Assembly (NCBI GenBank): GCA_000023405.1
Contig: CP001643.1
Location: 2,666,001 to 2,730,000 of the forward strand
Direction: 5' to 3'
DNA from: Brachybacterium faecium DSM 4810
Lineage (GTDB): Bacteria > Actinomycetota > Actinomycetes > Actinomycetales > Dermabacteraceae
DNA: 64,000 nucleotides
Below the pieces are notes generated by a model. That model was not told the origin of the DNA and did no database searches. It saw only the letters and a program-made list of their open reading frames with translations. Shown here piece after piece: positions 31,599 through 40,753 of the stretch. How positions within the stretch are numbered: position 1 is the stretch's first letter; every line of letters begins with the position of its first letter. Position numbers and translations under genes: made by a program.

Positions 31599-32897
31599 AT
31601 GTCTGCCCCTCTGCTGTCCCCCGTCCCGGCCGCTGAGCCTGCGACGACGCTGTTCGTCCGCACCCAGCGCATCGAGGAGGACGTCGATCTGCTGGGCCAT
31701 CTGCCCGCGGACGTCAGCGGCGCCTGGCTGCGCCACGGCCAGGGCGTGGTGGCGCGCGGCACGGCATGGTCGGTGCGCTCCGCCGGCCCGCACCGCTTCG
31801 CCGGCGCCGGCGCCGCGTTCCGGCAGCTGGCCGACCGGGCCCGGGTCGACGACGAGGTGCGGGTGCGCACCAGCGGCCTCATCGCCCTGGGCAGCTTCTC
31901 CTACGCCGACGCCTCGCAGCGCCCCTCGACGCTGATGGTCCCGCGCGCCCTGCTGGGGGTGCATGACGGCGAGGCCTTCCTCACCGTGGTCGGGGTGGAC
32001 GAGGAGCCGGTGCTGCCCGCCTCGTGGCAGGAGCTGTTCCCGTCCACTCCGGTGCCGGCGGAGTGCGCGGAGCCGCTCGAGATCACGGCCGGCCACACCC
32101 CGGACGAGTACCAGGCGCTGGTGCAGGAGGCGATCGCCGGGATCCGGGCGGGCCGCGCCGAGAAGGTGGTCCTCTCCGAGCGGACCACCGTGCGCACCCC
32201 CGCCCCGCTGCCGCCCGCGGTGATGCTGGCGCGTCTCGCCCGCGCCTATCCCAGCACCTGGGTGTACCACCTCGAGGACGTGGTGGGCGCGAGCCCCGAG
32301 ATGCTCGCCCAGACCGAGGACGGCCGGGTGTATTCACGGGTGCTGGCCGGCTCGCGGCCGGTGGCCGACGACGGGGAGCTCGACGAGGTGGACCGGCGCG
32401 CCTTCCGCACCGATGCCAAGGAGCGCTCCGAGCACGCCTTCGCCGTCGACTCGGTGATCGAGCGGCTCGAGGGCGTGGCCGAGGAGCTCGAGGTCTCCCC
32501 CGAGCCGTTCGTGCTGCGCCTGCCGGGCCTGGAGCACCTGGCCTCGGATGTCTCCGCCCGGCTGCGGGAGGGGACGACGAGCCTGGACGTCGCCTCGCGG
32601 CTGCATCCCTCGGCGGCCGTCTCGGGCACGCCCCGGGAGGATGCCGATGAGATCATCGCGGATCTCGAGCCGCACGACCGCGGCGGCTACGCCTCCCCGG
32701 TGGGGTGGATGGACGGCTCCGGGGACGGGCAGTGGGCGATCGCGCTGCGGATGGCGCACGTGGTCGACGAGCGCACCGTGGTGCTGCAGGCCGGGGGCGG
32801 GCTGGTGGCCGCCTCGGATCCCGTCTCGGAGCATGCCGAGGCGCTCGCGAAGTGCCGCCCGATGCTGCGGGCGCTGCGCGGCGAGCAGCCGTCCTGA
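31599..32897 (+). CDS. menF: isochorismate synthase
   Basis: 432-residue chorismate-binding enzyme making isochorismate for menaquinone. C-terminal chorismate-binding domain with EKVVLSERTTV (catalytic lysine segment), VVGASPEML, SRVLAGSRP, LHPSAAVSGTPREDA and the magnesium-binding glutamate region. Linkage to menD/C/B/E/A supports the menaquinone role rather than a siderophore one. Start ATG 31599: CATAAT (31586-31591) ends 7 bases before it, so probably leaderless; an ATG 9 bases upstream is in frame. Confidence 0.92.
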   Translation: MSAPLLSPVPAAEPATTLFVRTQRIEEDVDLLGHLPADVSGAWLRHGQGVVARGTAWSVRSAGPHRFAGAGAAFRQLADRARVDDEVRVRTSGLIALGSFSYADASQRPSTLMVPRALLGVHDGEAFLTVVGVDEEPVLPASWQELFPSTPVPAECAEPLEITAGHTPDEYQALVQEAIAGIRAGRAEKVVLSERTTVRTPAPLPPAVMLARLARAYPSTWVYHLEDVVGASPEMLAQTEDGRVYSRVLAGSRPVADDGELDEVDRRAFRTDAKERSEHAFAVDSVIERLEGVAEELEVSPEPFVLRLPGLEHLASDVSARLREGTTSLDVASRLHPSAAVSGTPREDADEIIADLEPHDRGGYASPVGWMDGSGDGQWAIALRMAHVVDERTVVLQAGGGLVAASDPVSEHAEALAKCRPMLRALRGEQPS

Positions 32898-32909
32898 CCG
32901 TCCCGCGGT

Positions 32910-34457
32910 TCAGGAGGGGCGCACGCCGAGCGTGACGTCGATGTTCTGCACCGCACCGTCGCGCACCACCTCGAGCTGGTGGGTGGAGCCGCTCGCGAGC
33001 CCTCGCACCACGCCGGTGAGGGCGGCGGCGCCGCCGACGGGGGTGTCGTCGATGCCGATGATGAGGTCCTTCTCGCGCAGGCCCGCGTCGGCGGCGGGGC
33101 TGCCGGGCTCCACCTCGAGCACTTCGGCGCCGCGGTAGGTGGTCTCCTCCTGCGAGGCCGAGCCGTCCGCGCTGGTGACGCCGAGGAAGGCGTGCTCGGC
33201 GGTGCCGTCCTCCTCGAGCTGCCCGGCGATCAGCGTCGCGGTGTTCGAGGGGATCGCGAAGCCCAGCCCGATGCTCCCGGCCTGGCCGGATTCATTCGGG
33301 ATCCCCGCGATCGCGGTGTTGATGCCGATCACCTGGCCGGCGGCGTCCACGAGCGGGCCCCCGGAGTTGCCGGGGTTGATCGCCGCGTCGGTCTGGAGGG
33401 CGGAGGTGTACGTGGCTTCGGAGCCCTCGCCCTCGCCGGAGGCGGTCACGGGCCGGTCCACCGCGGAGACGATGCCGGTGGTGACCGTGTTCTCGAGCCC
33501 GAGCGGGGTGCCGAGCGCCATCACCGGCTGCCCCACCGTGACGGTCGAGGAGTCGGCGAAGGTGGCCGGCTGCAGATCCTCGGGCGGGGAGTCCAGCCGG
33601 ATCACGGCGAGGTCGGTGCTGGGGTCGGTGCCGACCACGGAGGCGGAGTAGCTCAGCCCGTCGCTCGTGGTGACCTGGAGGGCCTGCCCGCCGTCGACGA
33701 CGTGGTTGTTGGTGAGGATCGTGCCCTGCTCGTCGAGGATCACGCCGGTGCCCTGGCTGGTGCCGTTGCCGGTGGAGACCATGATGGCGACCGCGCTCGG
33801 GGAGACCTGCTCCGCGACGGCCGCCCAGTCCGGGGCCTCGTCCATGCTCAGCGCCGCGGGCCGGGCATCGGCGCTCGAGGAGGGCGTCTCCTGCGAGGAG
33901 GCCGCGGGCTGCGGGGACAGCAGCTGGTCGTAGACGACGACTCCGCCGAGCGTGGCCCCGCTCGAGAACAGCATGCCGAGGGCGACCAGCGCGCTGACCC
34001 CGCCCCAGCCGGGGCCGCGGCGCGGTGCCGCGGCGGCGGGCGCCGGCTGCGCGGCCGGGGCGGGCGCCGCACTGGGTGCGGTGTCGTACGACGCTGCACC
34101 GTGGGGCTCTGCACCATACGGCTCGGCTCCCTGGGAGGAGGCACCGTAGGCGGCGGCGCCGTAGGGCTCCGCGCTGTAGGGCTCGGTGCCGTAGGGCTCC
34201 GCACCGTAGGGGACCGGTCCGTAGGCGGCCGTTCCGTAGGGCTCGCCGCTGCGGGGCCCGGCAACCGGCGGGGCGGGATCCGCCTCCGGCCGCGCCGATG
34301 GGAACGCCGGCTCGGGAGACCTGTGCGCCTCCGGGCTCGGGTGCGGGGAGGGCCCCGAGTGCTGGGCGTCCTGCTGCTCGGGCCCGGCCCAGCCGTCCTC
34401 ACGGGGCCGGGGGTCCGGGGTCTCCTGCGGTGCGTGCTCGTCGTTCATGGGACTCAT
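32910..34457 (-). CDS. HtrA/DegP-type membrane-anchored serine protease with PDZ domain
   Basis: 515-residue trypsin-like protease with its active domain outside the membrane. The cytoplasmic N-terminus is long and low-complexity, including YG-rich repeats at residues 72-118, followed by one membrane helix (about 153-178). The triad is H252 (TNNHVV), D282 (STDLAVI) and S365 (NPGNSGGPL). A PDZ domain occupies about 415-512 (AEVLEVEPGSPAADAGLREKD). It probably degrades misfolded envelope proteins. Start ATG 34455-34457 (MSPMNDEH), 14 bases after menD; a second in-frame ATG lies 9 bases later. Confidence 0.9.
   Translation of the reverse strand: MSPMNDEHAPQETPDPRPREDGWAGPEQQDAQHSGPSPHPSPEAHRSPEPAFPSARPEADPAPPVAGPRSGEPYGTAAYGPVPYGAEPYGTEPYSAEPYGAAAYGASSQGAEPYGAEPHGAASYDTAPSAAPAPAAQPAPAAAAPRRGPGWGGVSALVALGMLFSSGATLGGVVVYDQLLSPQPAASSQETPSSSADARPAALSMDEAPDWAAVAEQVSPSAVAIMVSTGNGTSQGTGVILDEQGTILTNNHVVDGGQALQVTTSDGLSYSASVVGTDPSTDLAVIRLDSPPEDLQPATFADSSTVTVGQPVMALGTPLGLENTVTTGIVSAVDRPVTASGEGEGSEATYTSALQTDAAINPGNSGGPLVDAAGQVIGINTAIAGIPNESGQAGSIGLGFAIPSNTATLIAGQLEEDGTAEHAFLGVTSADGSASQEETTYRGAEVLEVEPGSPAADAGLREKDLIIGIDDTPVGGAAALTGVVRGLASGSTHQLEVVRDGAVQNIDVTLGVRPS
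34104..34244 (-). repeat. imperfect tandem repeats encoding YG-rich segment
   Basis: About ten imperfect 12-15 base units related to CCGTAGGGCTC on the plus strand encode successive EPYG/AAYG units in the cytoplasmic tail of the HtrA-type protease. Copy number may vary between strains. Confidence 0.7.
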
Positions 34458-34471
34458 ATCAGCACCGCCGG

Positions 34472-36196
34472 TCAAGAGTTCGTCGAGTCTGCGCTGGGCG
34501 TCGGCTGGACGACGAGCACGCGCAGTCCGTGGGCGGGCGCGGCGAGCGCGGCGGGCAGCTCCTCCGGCGTGAGGCGGTGCGCCTCGGTGCCGAGGGCGGC
34601 CGCCGCCGCGGCGATGTCCGCACCGTGCGGGGTGGTGAAGAAGCGCCGCAGCAGGGCGGGCGGCGCGGCGGCGTGCTCGAGCCCGCCGAAGATCCGGCCG
34701 CCGTCGTCGTCGACCACGATCACGTCGAGCGCGGGCCGCGGCTCGTCGGGGCCGAGGAGGAGACCGGTCAGATCGTGCAGGGCGGTGAGATCGCCGAGCA
34801 GCACGCGCACCCGCCCGGCCCCGCTCTCGGCACCCCCGGCGCCGGTCCCCGCACCGTGGGCGAGGGCGAGACCGCCGGCCATGGCGGCGGTGCCGTCGAT
34901 GCCGGCCAGGCCCCGGTTGGCGATGATGCGCGCCGCGGTGGGGCCGGCGTGCTGCTCCAGGTCGCGGATCAGGCTCGAGGAGCCGAGCACGAGCAGGTCC
35001 TGCGCGCCGGAGGCGTCCCAGACGGCGAGGGCGGCACGCTGCTGCCAGCTGCTCGGCAGCGCCGCGGTCGCGGACTCTGCGGCGGCCCGCCACTCCTCCA
35101 GAGGTGCCCCGCCGGCGGCGCTGCCCTGCGCCGCGCCCGTGGCGGCGGGGACCACGAGCTGGGCGCGGCGCGCCACGTCGGCCCAGTCCAGGTGCGGGTC
35201 GACCACGATCACCTCGACGTCGTCGGCCCCGAGCAGGCCGGTGACGACGGGCCGGGAGAGCGTGGGGCGGCCGAGCACGATCGCGCGCCGCGGGCGCAGC
35301 GGATGCTCCGGATCGGCCATGACCTCGCGCAGCAGCGCGGGATAGCCGGGCACGAGGGTGGGCCCGTGGCGCGCGCCGGAGCTGGGCTCGGCCAGGAGCG
35401 GCAGCCCATGCTGTGCGGCGAGCTCCGCGGCGGCCGGTCCTGCGCCGTCGCCCGCGACCACGACCGTGCGCGCGTCCACCGGCACCGGGTGCGGCTGCGG
35501 CGGCGCGTGGCGGGCCCGGCGCGTGACCACGATCTGCTCCCGCCGCGCGGCAGCGGGGTCCGTCGCGCTCCCGGGGGCGCGGTGCGGCACCAGGGGGTCG
35601 CGGAAGGAGAGGTTCAGGTGCACGGGACCGGGATGCTCCCCGATCGCGGCGGCCAGGGCGCGGGCGGCCGTGGAGACGGCGGTGCGCAGCTCGACCGGGG
35701 TGGCCTCCGCGGCGGTGGGGGCGGGCAGATCGACCGCGAAGCGCACCAGCGAGCCGAACAGGCCGGCCTGGCGAGTGGTCTGGTTCGCACCCACCTCGCG
35801 CAGCTCGGCCGGCCGATCGGCGGTGAGCACCAGCAACGGGATCCGTGAGTGGTGCGCCTCCATCACCGCGGCCTGCAGATGCGCGGTGGCCGTGCCCGAG
35901 GTGGTCACCACCGCGGCCGGCCGGGAGGGGTCGTGGCGGCTCAGTCCGAGCGCGGTGAACGCGGCGGCGCGCTCGTCGATGCGCACATGGGCGCGGATCC
36001 GGGCGCCGACCTCCTCTGCGGCGAGGCCGTAGACCAGCGGCGCCGAGCGGGAGCCGGGGGCGAGCACCGCCTCGCGCAGGCCGAGCGCGGCCAGCGCGCT
36101 CCAGAGCGCGACCGACTGATCGACCGCGCCGGAGCCCGTGGGGCGCGGGGCGGTGATCCGCGAGGGCGCGGCGGAGGGGACGGTTCGCTCGTGCAC
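34472..36196 (-). CDS. menD: 2-succinyl-5-enolpyruvyl-6-hydroxy-3-cyclohexene-1-carboxylate synthase
   Basis: 574-residue thiamine-diphosphate enzyme that joins isochorismate and 2-oxoglutarate in menaquinone synthesis. MenD features include AVLAPGSRSAPLVYGLA, the RIDERAAAFTALGLS segment, TTSGTATAHLQAAVMEA and a C-terminal DDDGGRIFGGLE (ThDP/Mg2+ region). The start GTG 36194-36196 is favoured because TACGCT (36203-36208) ends 6 bases before it; the longer frame (MTPARRGG) is unlikely. It is followed by the HtrA-type gene on the same strand. Confidence 0.95.
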   Translation of the reverse strand: MHERTVPSAAPSRITAPRPTGSGAVDQSVALWSALAALGLREAVLAPGSRSAPLVYGLAAEEVGARIRAHVRIDERAAAFTALGLSRHDPSRPAAVVTTSGTATAHLQAAVMEAHHSRIPLLVLTADRPAELREVGANQTTRQAGLFGSLVRFAVDLPAPTAAEATPVELRTAVSTAARALAAAIGEHPGPVHLNLSFRDPLVPHRAPGSATDPAAARREQIVVTRRARHAPPQPHPVPVDARTVVVAGDGAGPAAAELAAQHGLPLLAEPSSGARHGPTLVPGYPALLREVMADPEHPLRPRRAIVLGRPTLSRPVVTGLLGADDVEVIVVDPHLDWADVARRAQLVVPAATGAAQGSAAGGAPLEEWRAAAESATAALPSSWQQRAALAVWDASGAQDLLVLGSSSLIRDLEQHAGPTAARIIANRGLAGIDGTAAMAGGLALAHGAGTGAGGAESGAGRVRVLLGDLTALHDLTGLLLGPDEPRPALDVIVVDDDGGRIFGGLEHAAAPPALLRRFFTTPHGADIAAAAAALGTEAHRLTPEELPAALAAPAHGLRVLVVQPTPSADSTNS

Positions 36197-36240
36197 CCCG
36201 CCAGCGTAGTGCGCGCCCCGCCCGCCGCGGCGCGCGGGGG

Positions 36241-37218
36241 TCACAGGGCTGCGGCGCTGGCGGTGAGCCGCTCCTCCCAGCGCGCGGCGAGCTCGGCCCC
36301 GGCGCTGTGGCGCTCCAGCAGCTCGGGGGCGGGGTCCTGTCGGCCCACCGGCAGCATCCCGCCGCTCGCGTGCAGGGGTCGGTCCACGAGATCCCCGGTG
36401 AGCAGCATCGCCGTGCCCAGGCCGCAGGCGTGCGGCAGCTCGGGCAGGGCGGCGGCGAGGGCGAGGCCCGCGCTGAGCCCCACGCTGCTCTCGAGCGCCG
36501 AGGAGACCACCACGGGAAGCCCGGTCTGCTCGGCCAGCTCCAGGCAGCGCTGCACCCCGCCGAGCGGCTGCACCTTCATCACCAGCACGTCGGCCGCCTC
36601 CGCGCGGGCCACCCGCAGCGGATCCTCGGCGCGGCGCACCGATTCGTCGGCCGCGAGGGGGATGTCGAGGGCGCGGCGCAGCGCAGCGAGGTCCTCGAGC
36701 TCCGCGCAGGGCTGCTCGGCGTACTCGAGACCGCCCGCCGCACGATCCAGCACGGGCAGTGCCGCGAGGGCCTCCTCCCGCGTCCAGGCGGCGTTGGCGT
36801 CGATGCGCAGGCGCGCGTCCGGTCCCATCGCCTCGCGCACCGCCTCGAGCCGCTGCGCATCCTCGGCCAGGGTGGAGCCCGGATCGGCGACCTTGAGCTT
36901 GGCGGTGCGGGCCCCGCCGACCTTCGCCAGGCGGTGGGCGAGCGCCGGCGGCACCACCGGGATGGTGACGTTGACCTCGACCTGTTCCCGGAGCGGGGCG
37001 GGACGCTCGGTGGTGGCGTCGGCGAGCGCGGCCCGCAGCCAGGCCGCGGACTCCTCGGCGCCGTAGTCCCAGAACGGGGAGAACTCGGCCCAGCCGGCCG
37101 GGCCGTGCAGCAGCAGCCCGTCACGTTCGGTGAGGCCGCGGAAGCGGGTGGTCATGGGGATCGACCAGGCGAGGACGCGGTCGATGCCGCGCTCGCGCAG
37201 GGCAGGAGGGATGCGCAT
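36241..37218 (-). CDS. menC: o-succinylbenzoate synthase
   Basis: 325-residue enolase-superfamily dehydratase. TAKLKVAD carries the KxK catalytic lysine, RIDANAAW the first metal aspartate, YAEQPC the glutamate, ADESVR the third acid, and VMKVQPLGG the second lysine. The start ATG 37216-37218 is chosen because TACCCT (37226-37231) ends 7 bases before it (leaderless); an upstream frame (MPASPRRRP) exists but lacks support. 44 bases upstream of menD on the same strand. Confidence 0.94.
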   Translation of the reverse strand: MRIPPALRERGIDRVLAWSIPMTTRFRGLTERDGLLLHGPAGWAEFSPFWDYGAEESAAWLRAALADATTERPAPLREQVEVNVTIPVVPPALAHRLAKVGGARTAKLKVADPGSTLAEDAQRLEAVREAMGPDARLRIDANAAWTREEALAALPVLDRAAGGLEYAEQPCAELEDLAALRRALDIPLAADESVRRAEDPLRVARAEAADVLVMKVQPLGGVQRCLELAEQTGLPVVVSSALESSVGLSAGLALAAALPELPHACGLGTAMLLTGDLVDRPLHASGGMLPVGRQDPAPELLERHSAGAELAARWEERLTASAAAL

Positions 37219-37268
37219 GCCCCCGAGGGTAATGAGTGGCCGGCGCCGAGGCGAAGCGGGCACGATGA

Positions 37269-37460
37269 GGCGGTGACCTCACCCCGCCGCTCCCCCGCGC
37301 CTCGGCCTCGGGGCGCGTGGCCTGTGCCGCCGGATTCGTGCACGAGGGCACCGAGCGCGCCACGTTCCTCATCGACGGCGAGCGCTGCGACGTGCTCACC
37401 TGCGGGCGGCTCGTCACCGACCCGGCACCGGCCACCGCCGGACTACCCTGGAGGTCATGA
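37269..37460 (+). pseudogene. C-terminal remnant of a GNAT (RimJ/RimL-type) N-acetyltransferase gene
   Basis: One frame of the menC-menB gap encodes SASGRVACAAGFVHEGTERA then TFLIDGERCDVLTCGRLVTDP and stops at TGA 37458-37460. The order SxRVAxxAGFxxEGxxR...DGxxxDxxxxxRL is the typical last 40 residues of RimJ/RimL-like GNAT acetyltransferases. The frame is closed by TGA at 37266-37268, there is no start codon of any credibility, and the acetyl-CoA-binding core is absent. I read it as a deletion remnant. Its last bases contain the menB -10 and start. Confidence 0.6.
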
Positions 37461-38452
37461 CCACCGCGCCCGTCCCCCTGCCCCGTCGGGTCTCCGACAC
37501 CTTCGATCCGCACCGCTGGCGGGAGGTGCCCGCGACGGAGCACGGCGGGCCGGGCTTCACCGACATCACCTACCACCGCGCGGTGGACCGCATCGAGTCC
37601 GCGGACGGGGAGCGCACCGAGCAGGACCTGCCCACGGTGCGCATCGCCTTCGACCGCCCGGAGGTGCGCAACGCCTTCCGGCCGCATACCGTCGACGAGC
37701 TGCACCGGGCGCTGGATCATGCCCGTCTGGACACCGGCGTGGGCGTCATCCTGCTCACCGGCAACGGCCCCTCCCCCAAGGACGGCGGGCACTCCTTCTG
37801 CTCCGGCGGCGATCAGCGGATCCGGGGCCGCTCCGGCTACGAGTACGCCGAGCAGGAGGAGTACGGCGAGACCGCGCAGGTGCGCTCCGGCTCCTCGGGC
37901 CGGCTGCACATCCTCGAGGTGCAGCGCCTGATGCGCACCATGGGCAAGGTCGTGATCGCGATGGTGGGCGGCTGGGCCGCCGGCGGCGGGCACTCCCTCC
38001 ACGTGGTCGCGGACCTCTCGATCGCCTCCCGCGAGCACGCCCGCTTCATGCAGACCGATGCGAACGTGGGCTCCTTCGACGGCGGCTACGGCTCCGCCTA
38101 CCTCGCCAAGCAGGTGGGGCAGAAGCGGGCGCGGGAGATCTTCTTCCTCGCCGAGGAGTACACCGCCCAGGACGCCTACGACTGGGGCGCGGTGAACCGG
38201 GTCGTGGACCACGCCGACCTCGAGGACGAGGCGCTCGCCATGGCCGCGACGATCGCGACGAAGTCCCCGCAGGCGATCCGGATGCTGAAGTTCGCCTTCA
38301 ACCTCGCCGACGACGGGCTGATGGGCCAGCAGGTCTTCGCCGGGGAGGCGACACGCCTGGCGTACATGACCGCCGAGGCCGCCGAGGGCCGCGACGCGTT
38401 CCTCGAGAAGCGCGACCCCGACTGGACAGCGTTCCCCCACCCGCAGGGCTGA
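37457..38452 (+). CDS. menB: 1,4-dihydroxy-2-naphthoyl-CoA synthase
   Basis: 331-residue crotonase-family enzyme that closes the naphthoate ring. The oxyanion-hole and active-site loops are present: FCSGGDQRIRG (MenB signature), VVIAMVGGWAAGGGHSLHV, and TDANVGSFDGGYGSAYLAKQVG. Length fits MenB of actinobacteria. ATG 37457; TACCCT (37444-37449) ends 7 bases before it, and the same spacer reads GGAGG, so the transcript could be leaderless or use that sequence. One base separates its stop from menE. Confidence 0.95.
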   Translation: MTTAPVPLPRRVSDTFDPHRWREVPATEHGGPGFTDITYHRAVDRIESADGERTEQDLPTVRIAFDRPEVRNAFRPHTVDELHRALDHARLDTGVGVILLTGNGPSPKDGGHSFCSGGDQRIRGRSGYEYAEQEEYGETAQVRSGSSGRLHILEVQRLMRTMGKVVIAMVGGWAAGGGHSLHVVADLSIASREHARFMQTDANVGSFDGGYGSAYLAKQVGQKRAREIFFLAEEYTAQDAYDWGAVNRVVDHADLEDEALAMAATIATKSPQAIRMLKFAFNLADDGLMGQQVFAGEATRLAYMTAEAAEGRDAFLEKRDPDWTAFPHPQG

Positions 38453-38453
38453 G

Positions 38454-39761
38454 ATGACCCGCGCCGAGCCCCGTCCGTCCGGGTCGCGGCCGTCCGGGGC
38501 GCTGCCCTGGCTGGTCCCTCCGCCCGACGACTCCTCCGCCGACTCGCTGCACGCCCATTCCGCCGCGGTGGGCGAGATGCTCGCGGGGCGGGCGCGGCTG
38601 TGGCTCGGCCCCTTCGCCCCGCCCGCACAGCTGCCGCCCGGTCTCGAGGACACCGCGCTGGTGGTCCCCACCTCCGGGTCCACGGGCGGCGCCAAGGCGG
38701 TCGCGCTGAGCCGCGCGGCGCTGCTCGCCTCGCAGGACGCGACGGCCCAGCTCCTCGCGGCCGACGGGACCGCACCGGACACCGCCGGGCACGGGTTCTG
38801 GCTGCCGCTGCTGCCGCCCACCCACATCGCCGGGGTGCAGGTGCTGGCCCGCGCGCACCGCACCGCCCAGGTGCTGGGCCTGGACCGGCCCGCCCTCCCG
38901 GAGCCGCTGCCGGAGCGGCGCGGCCACTTCGATGCCGCCGCCTTCGTCGCGCTGGCCGAGCCCGCCCTCGCACAGGCGGAGCAGGCCGGTCTGCCGGCGT
39001 TCACCTCGCTCGTGCCCACCCAGCTCACCCGCATCGTCACCGGTGCGACGGGGGCGGACGCCCGGGCCCGCGCCCTGCTGCGCCGCTTCGCCGCCGTGCT
39101 CGTGGGCGGTGCGGCGACGGGCCCCGACGTGCTCGCCCGGGCCCGCGGCCAGCGGATCGCGGTGCGCACCACCTACGGCTCCTCGGAGACCGCGGGCGGC
39201 TGCGTCTACGACCGGCATCCGCTGCCGGGGGTCGAGCTGGGGCTCGAGGCGCCCGACGCCTCCGGCGCCGGCCGTCTGCGCATCACCTCCCCCACCCTCG
39301 CGCTCGGCTATCTCACGGCCGACGGCTCCGCCGACACCTCGCCCTTCACGGCGGGGCCGCGGCGCAGCGTCCTCACCTCCGACCTCGCCGAGCTGGACGA
39401 CGACGGCGCGCTGACCGTGCTGGGGCGGGCGGACGACGTGATCATCACCGGGGGCCGGAAGGTCCTCCCCCAGGAGGTGGAGCGCGCGATCGAGCGCTCG
39501 CTCATGCTGCGCGGCCTGGTGCGCGCGAGCGTGGTGGTGGGCGTGGCGGACCCGGACTGGGGGCAGCGGGTGGAAGCCCTGGTGACCCTCGCCCCGGGGA
39601 TCGACCCCGCCGAGGCCACCGCCCTGGTGCGCTCGGCCCTGCGCACCTCGGACCTGCCCGGCCACATGCTCCCCAAGCGCGTGCACGTCCTCGAGCAGCT
39701 GCCGCTGCGGGGCATCGGGAAGGTGGACCGCGCCGCAGCCCGCCGCCTCGCCGAGCAGTGA
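38454..39761 (+). CDS. menE: o-succinylbenzoate--CoA ligase
   Basis: 435-residue AMP-forming acyl-CoA ligase for o-succinylbenzoate, rather short for the ANL superfamily. The P-loop VVPTSGSTGGAKAVALSR is at about residues 69-86, TTYGSSETAGGCVYD at about 240, SDLAELDDDGALTVLGRADDVIITGGRKV (hinge) at about 310-340, and the catalytic lysine in the C-terminal GIGKVDR. ATG starts one base after the menB stop, so the two are coupled. Confidence 0.94.
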   Translation: MTRAEPRPSGSRPSGALPWLVPPPDDSSADSLHAHSAAVGEMLAGRARLWLGPFAPPAQLPPGLEDTALVVPTSGSTGGAKAVALSRAALLASQDATAQLLAADGTAPDTAGHGFWLPLLPPTHIAGVQVLARAHRTAQVLGLDRPALPEPLPERRGHFDAAAFVALAEPALAQAEQAGLPAFTSLVPTQLTRIVTGATGADARARALLRRFAAVLVGGAATGPDVLARARGQRIAVRTTYGSSETAGGCVYDRHPLPGVELGLEAPDASGAGRLRITSPTLALGYLTADGSADTSPFTAGPRRSVLTSDLAELDDDGALTVLGRADDVIITGGRKVLPQEVERAIERSLMLRGLVRASVVVGVADPDWGQRVEALVTLAPGIDPAEATALVRSALRTSDLPGHMLPKRVHVLEQLPLRGIGKVDRAAARRLAEQ

Positions 39762-39805
39762 TGTGATTCGGGGCGGCCGCCCCGTTGCGCGCCGTGACCG
39801 CCGCG

Positions 39806-39811
39806 TATCCT
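39806..39811 (+). promoter_or_regulatory. candidate -10 element for menA
   Basis: TATCCT 46 bases before the menA start, with TTGCGC (39785-39790) upstream at a short 15-base spacing. It would allow menA expression independent of menBE. Confidence 0.35.
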
Positions 39812-39856
39812 CGTGGAGGCCGTCGACCGGCGGCCGTGGATCGCACGAGGAGCACG

Positions 39857-40753
39857 ATGGCCAGCCTGTCGCAGTGGGTGCAGGGCGCCCGTCCCCGCAC
39901 CTTGCCGGCCGCGCTCGCGCCGGTCGCCGCCGGGACCGGTGCTGCGGTGTGGCAGCTCTCGGAGCTGCCCGGGGGCGTCGACTGGACCGTGGTGGTCCCC
40001 CGCGCCCTGCTGGCCCTCGCCGTGTCGAGCTCGCTGCAGGTGGGCGTGAACTATGCCAACGACTACTCCGACGGGATCCGCGGCACGGACGACGACCGGG
40101 TGGGACCGTTCCGCCTCACCGGCTCCGGTGCCGCGCGCCCCGCGACGGTCAAGCGCGCCGCGATCCTCGCCCTCGCGCTCGGCGGCCTGTTCGGGGTGGT
40201 GCTGGTGGCGCTGGCCCAGATCTGGTGGACGCTCGTGATCGGTGGCGCCGCGATCGCCGCGGCGTGGCTGTACACCGGCGGGAAGCGGCCCTACGGCTAT
40301 CTCGGGCTCGGGGAGCTGTTCGTCTTCGTGTTCTTCGGGCTGGTCGCCGTCAACGGCACCGCCTACGCCCTCACCGGCAGCCCGAGCTGGGTGGCGGTGC
40401 TCGCCTCGATCGCGATCGGGCTGCTCGCCGTCGCGCTCATGCTCACCAACAACCTGCGCGACATCCCCACCGATGAGCTCTCCGGCAAGCGCACCCTCGC
40501 GGTGCGGCTCGGGGACCGCGGGACCCGCCGGCTCTACGCCGCGACGGTGCTGCTGCCCTTCGTGCTGATGGTGCCGGTGATCATCGCGCATCCCCTGGCC
40601 GCGCTGGTGCTGCTGGCCGTGCCGCTCGCGGTCGGTCCGCTGCGGCGGGTGCGGGCCGGGGCCGCGGGCCGCGACCTGATCCCCGTGCTGGGAGCCACCG
40701 GGCGGCTCGAGCTGGTCTACTCGCTGCTGCTGCTCACCGGTCTTCTCCTCTGA
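39857..40753 (+). CDS. menA: 1,4-dihydroxy-2-naphthoate polyprenyltransferase
   Basis: 298-residue UbiA-superfamily membrane prenyltransferase making demethylmenaquinone. ARPRTLPAALAPVAAGT is the MenA start, NYANDYSDGIRGTDDDRVGP holds the first Asp-rich motif, and NNLRDIPTDELSGKRTLAVRLG the second. About eight membrane helices. ATG 39857 with GAGGAG upstream. It overlaps the convergent DUF4229 gene by 20 bases. Confidence 0.95.
   Translation: MASLSQWVQGARPRTLPAALAPVAAGTGAAVWQLSELPGGVDWTVVVPRALLALAVSSSLQVGVNYANDYSDGIRGTDDDRVGPFRLTGSGAARPATVKRAAILALALGGLFGVVLVALAQIWWTLVIGGAAIAAAWLYTGGKRPYGYLGLGELFVFVFFGLVAVNGTAYALTGSPSWVAVLASIAIGLLAVALMLTNNLRDIPTDELSGKRTLAVRLGDRGTRRLYAATVLLPFVLMVPVIIAHPLAALVLLAVPLAVGPLRRVRAGAAGRDLIPVLGATGRLELVYSLLLLTGLLL

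Noticed and set aside
34458-35093. Extension of the HtrA-type protease frame to 727 residues
   Set aside because: The extra part lies inside menD on the same strand in a different frame and is Arg-rich noise; the protein starts at MSPMNDEH.
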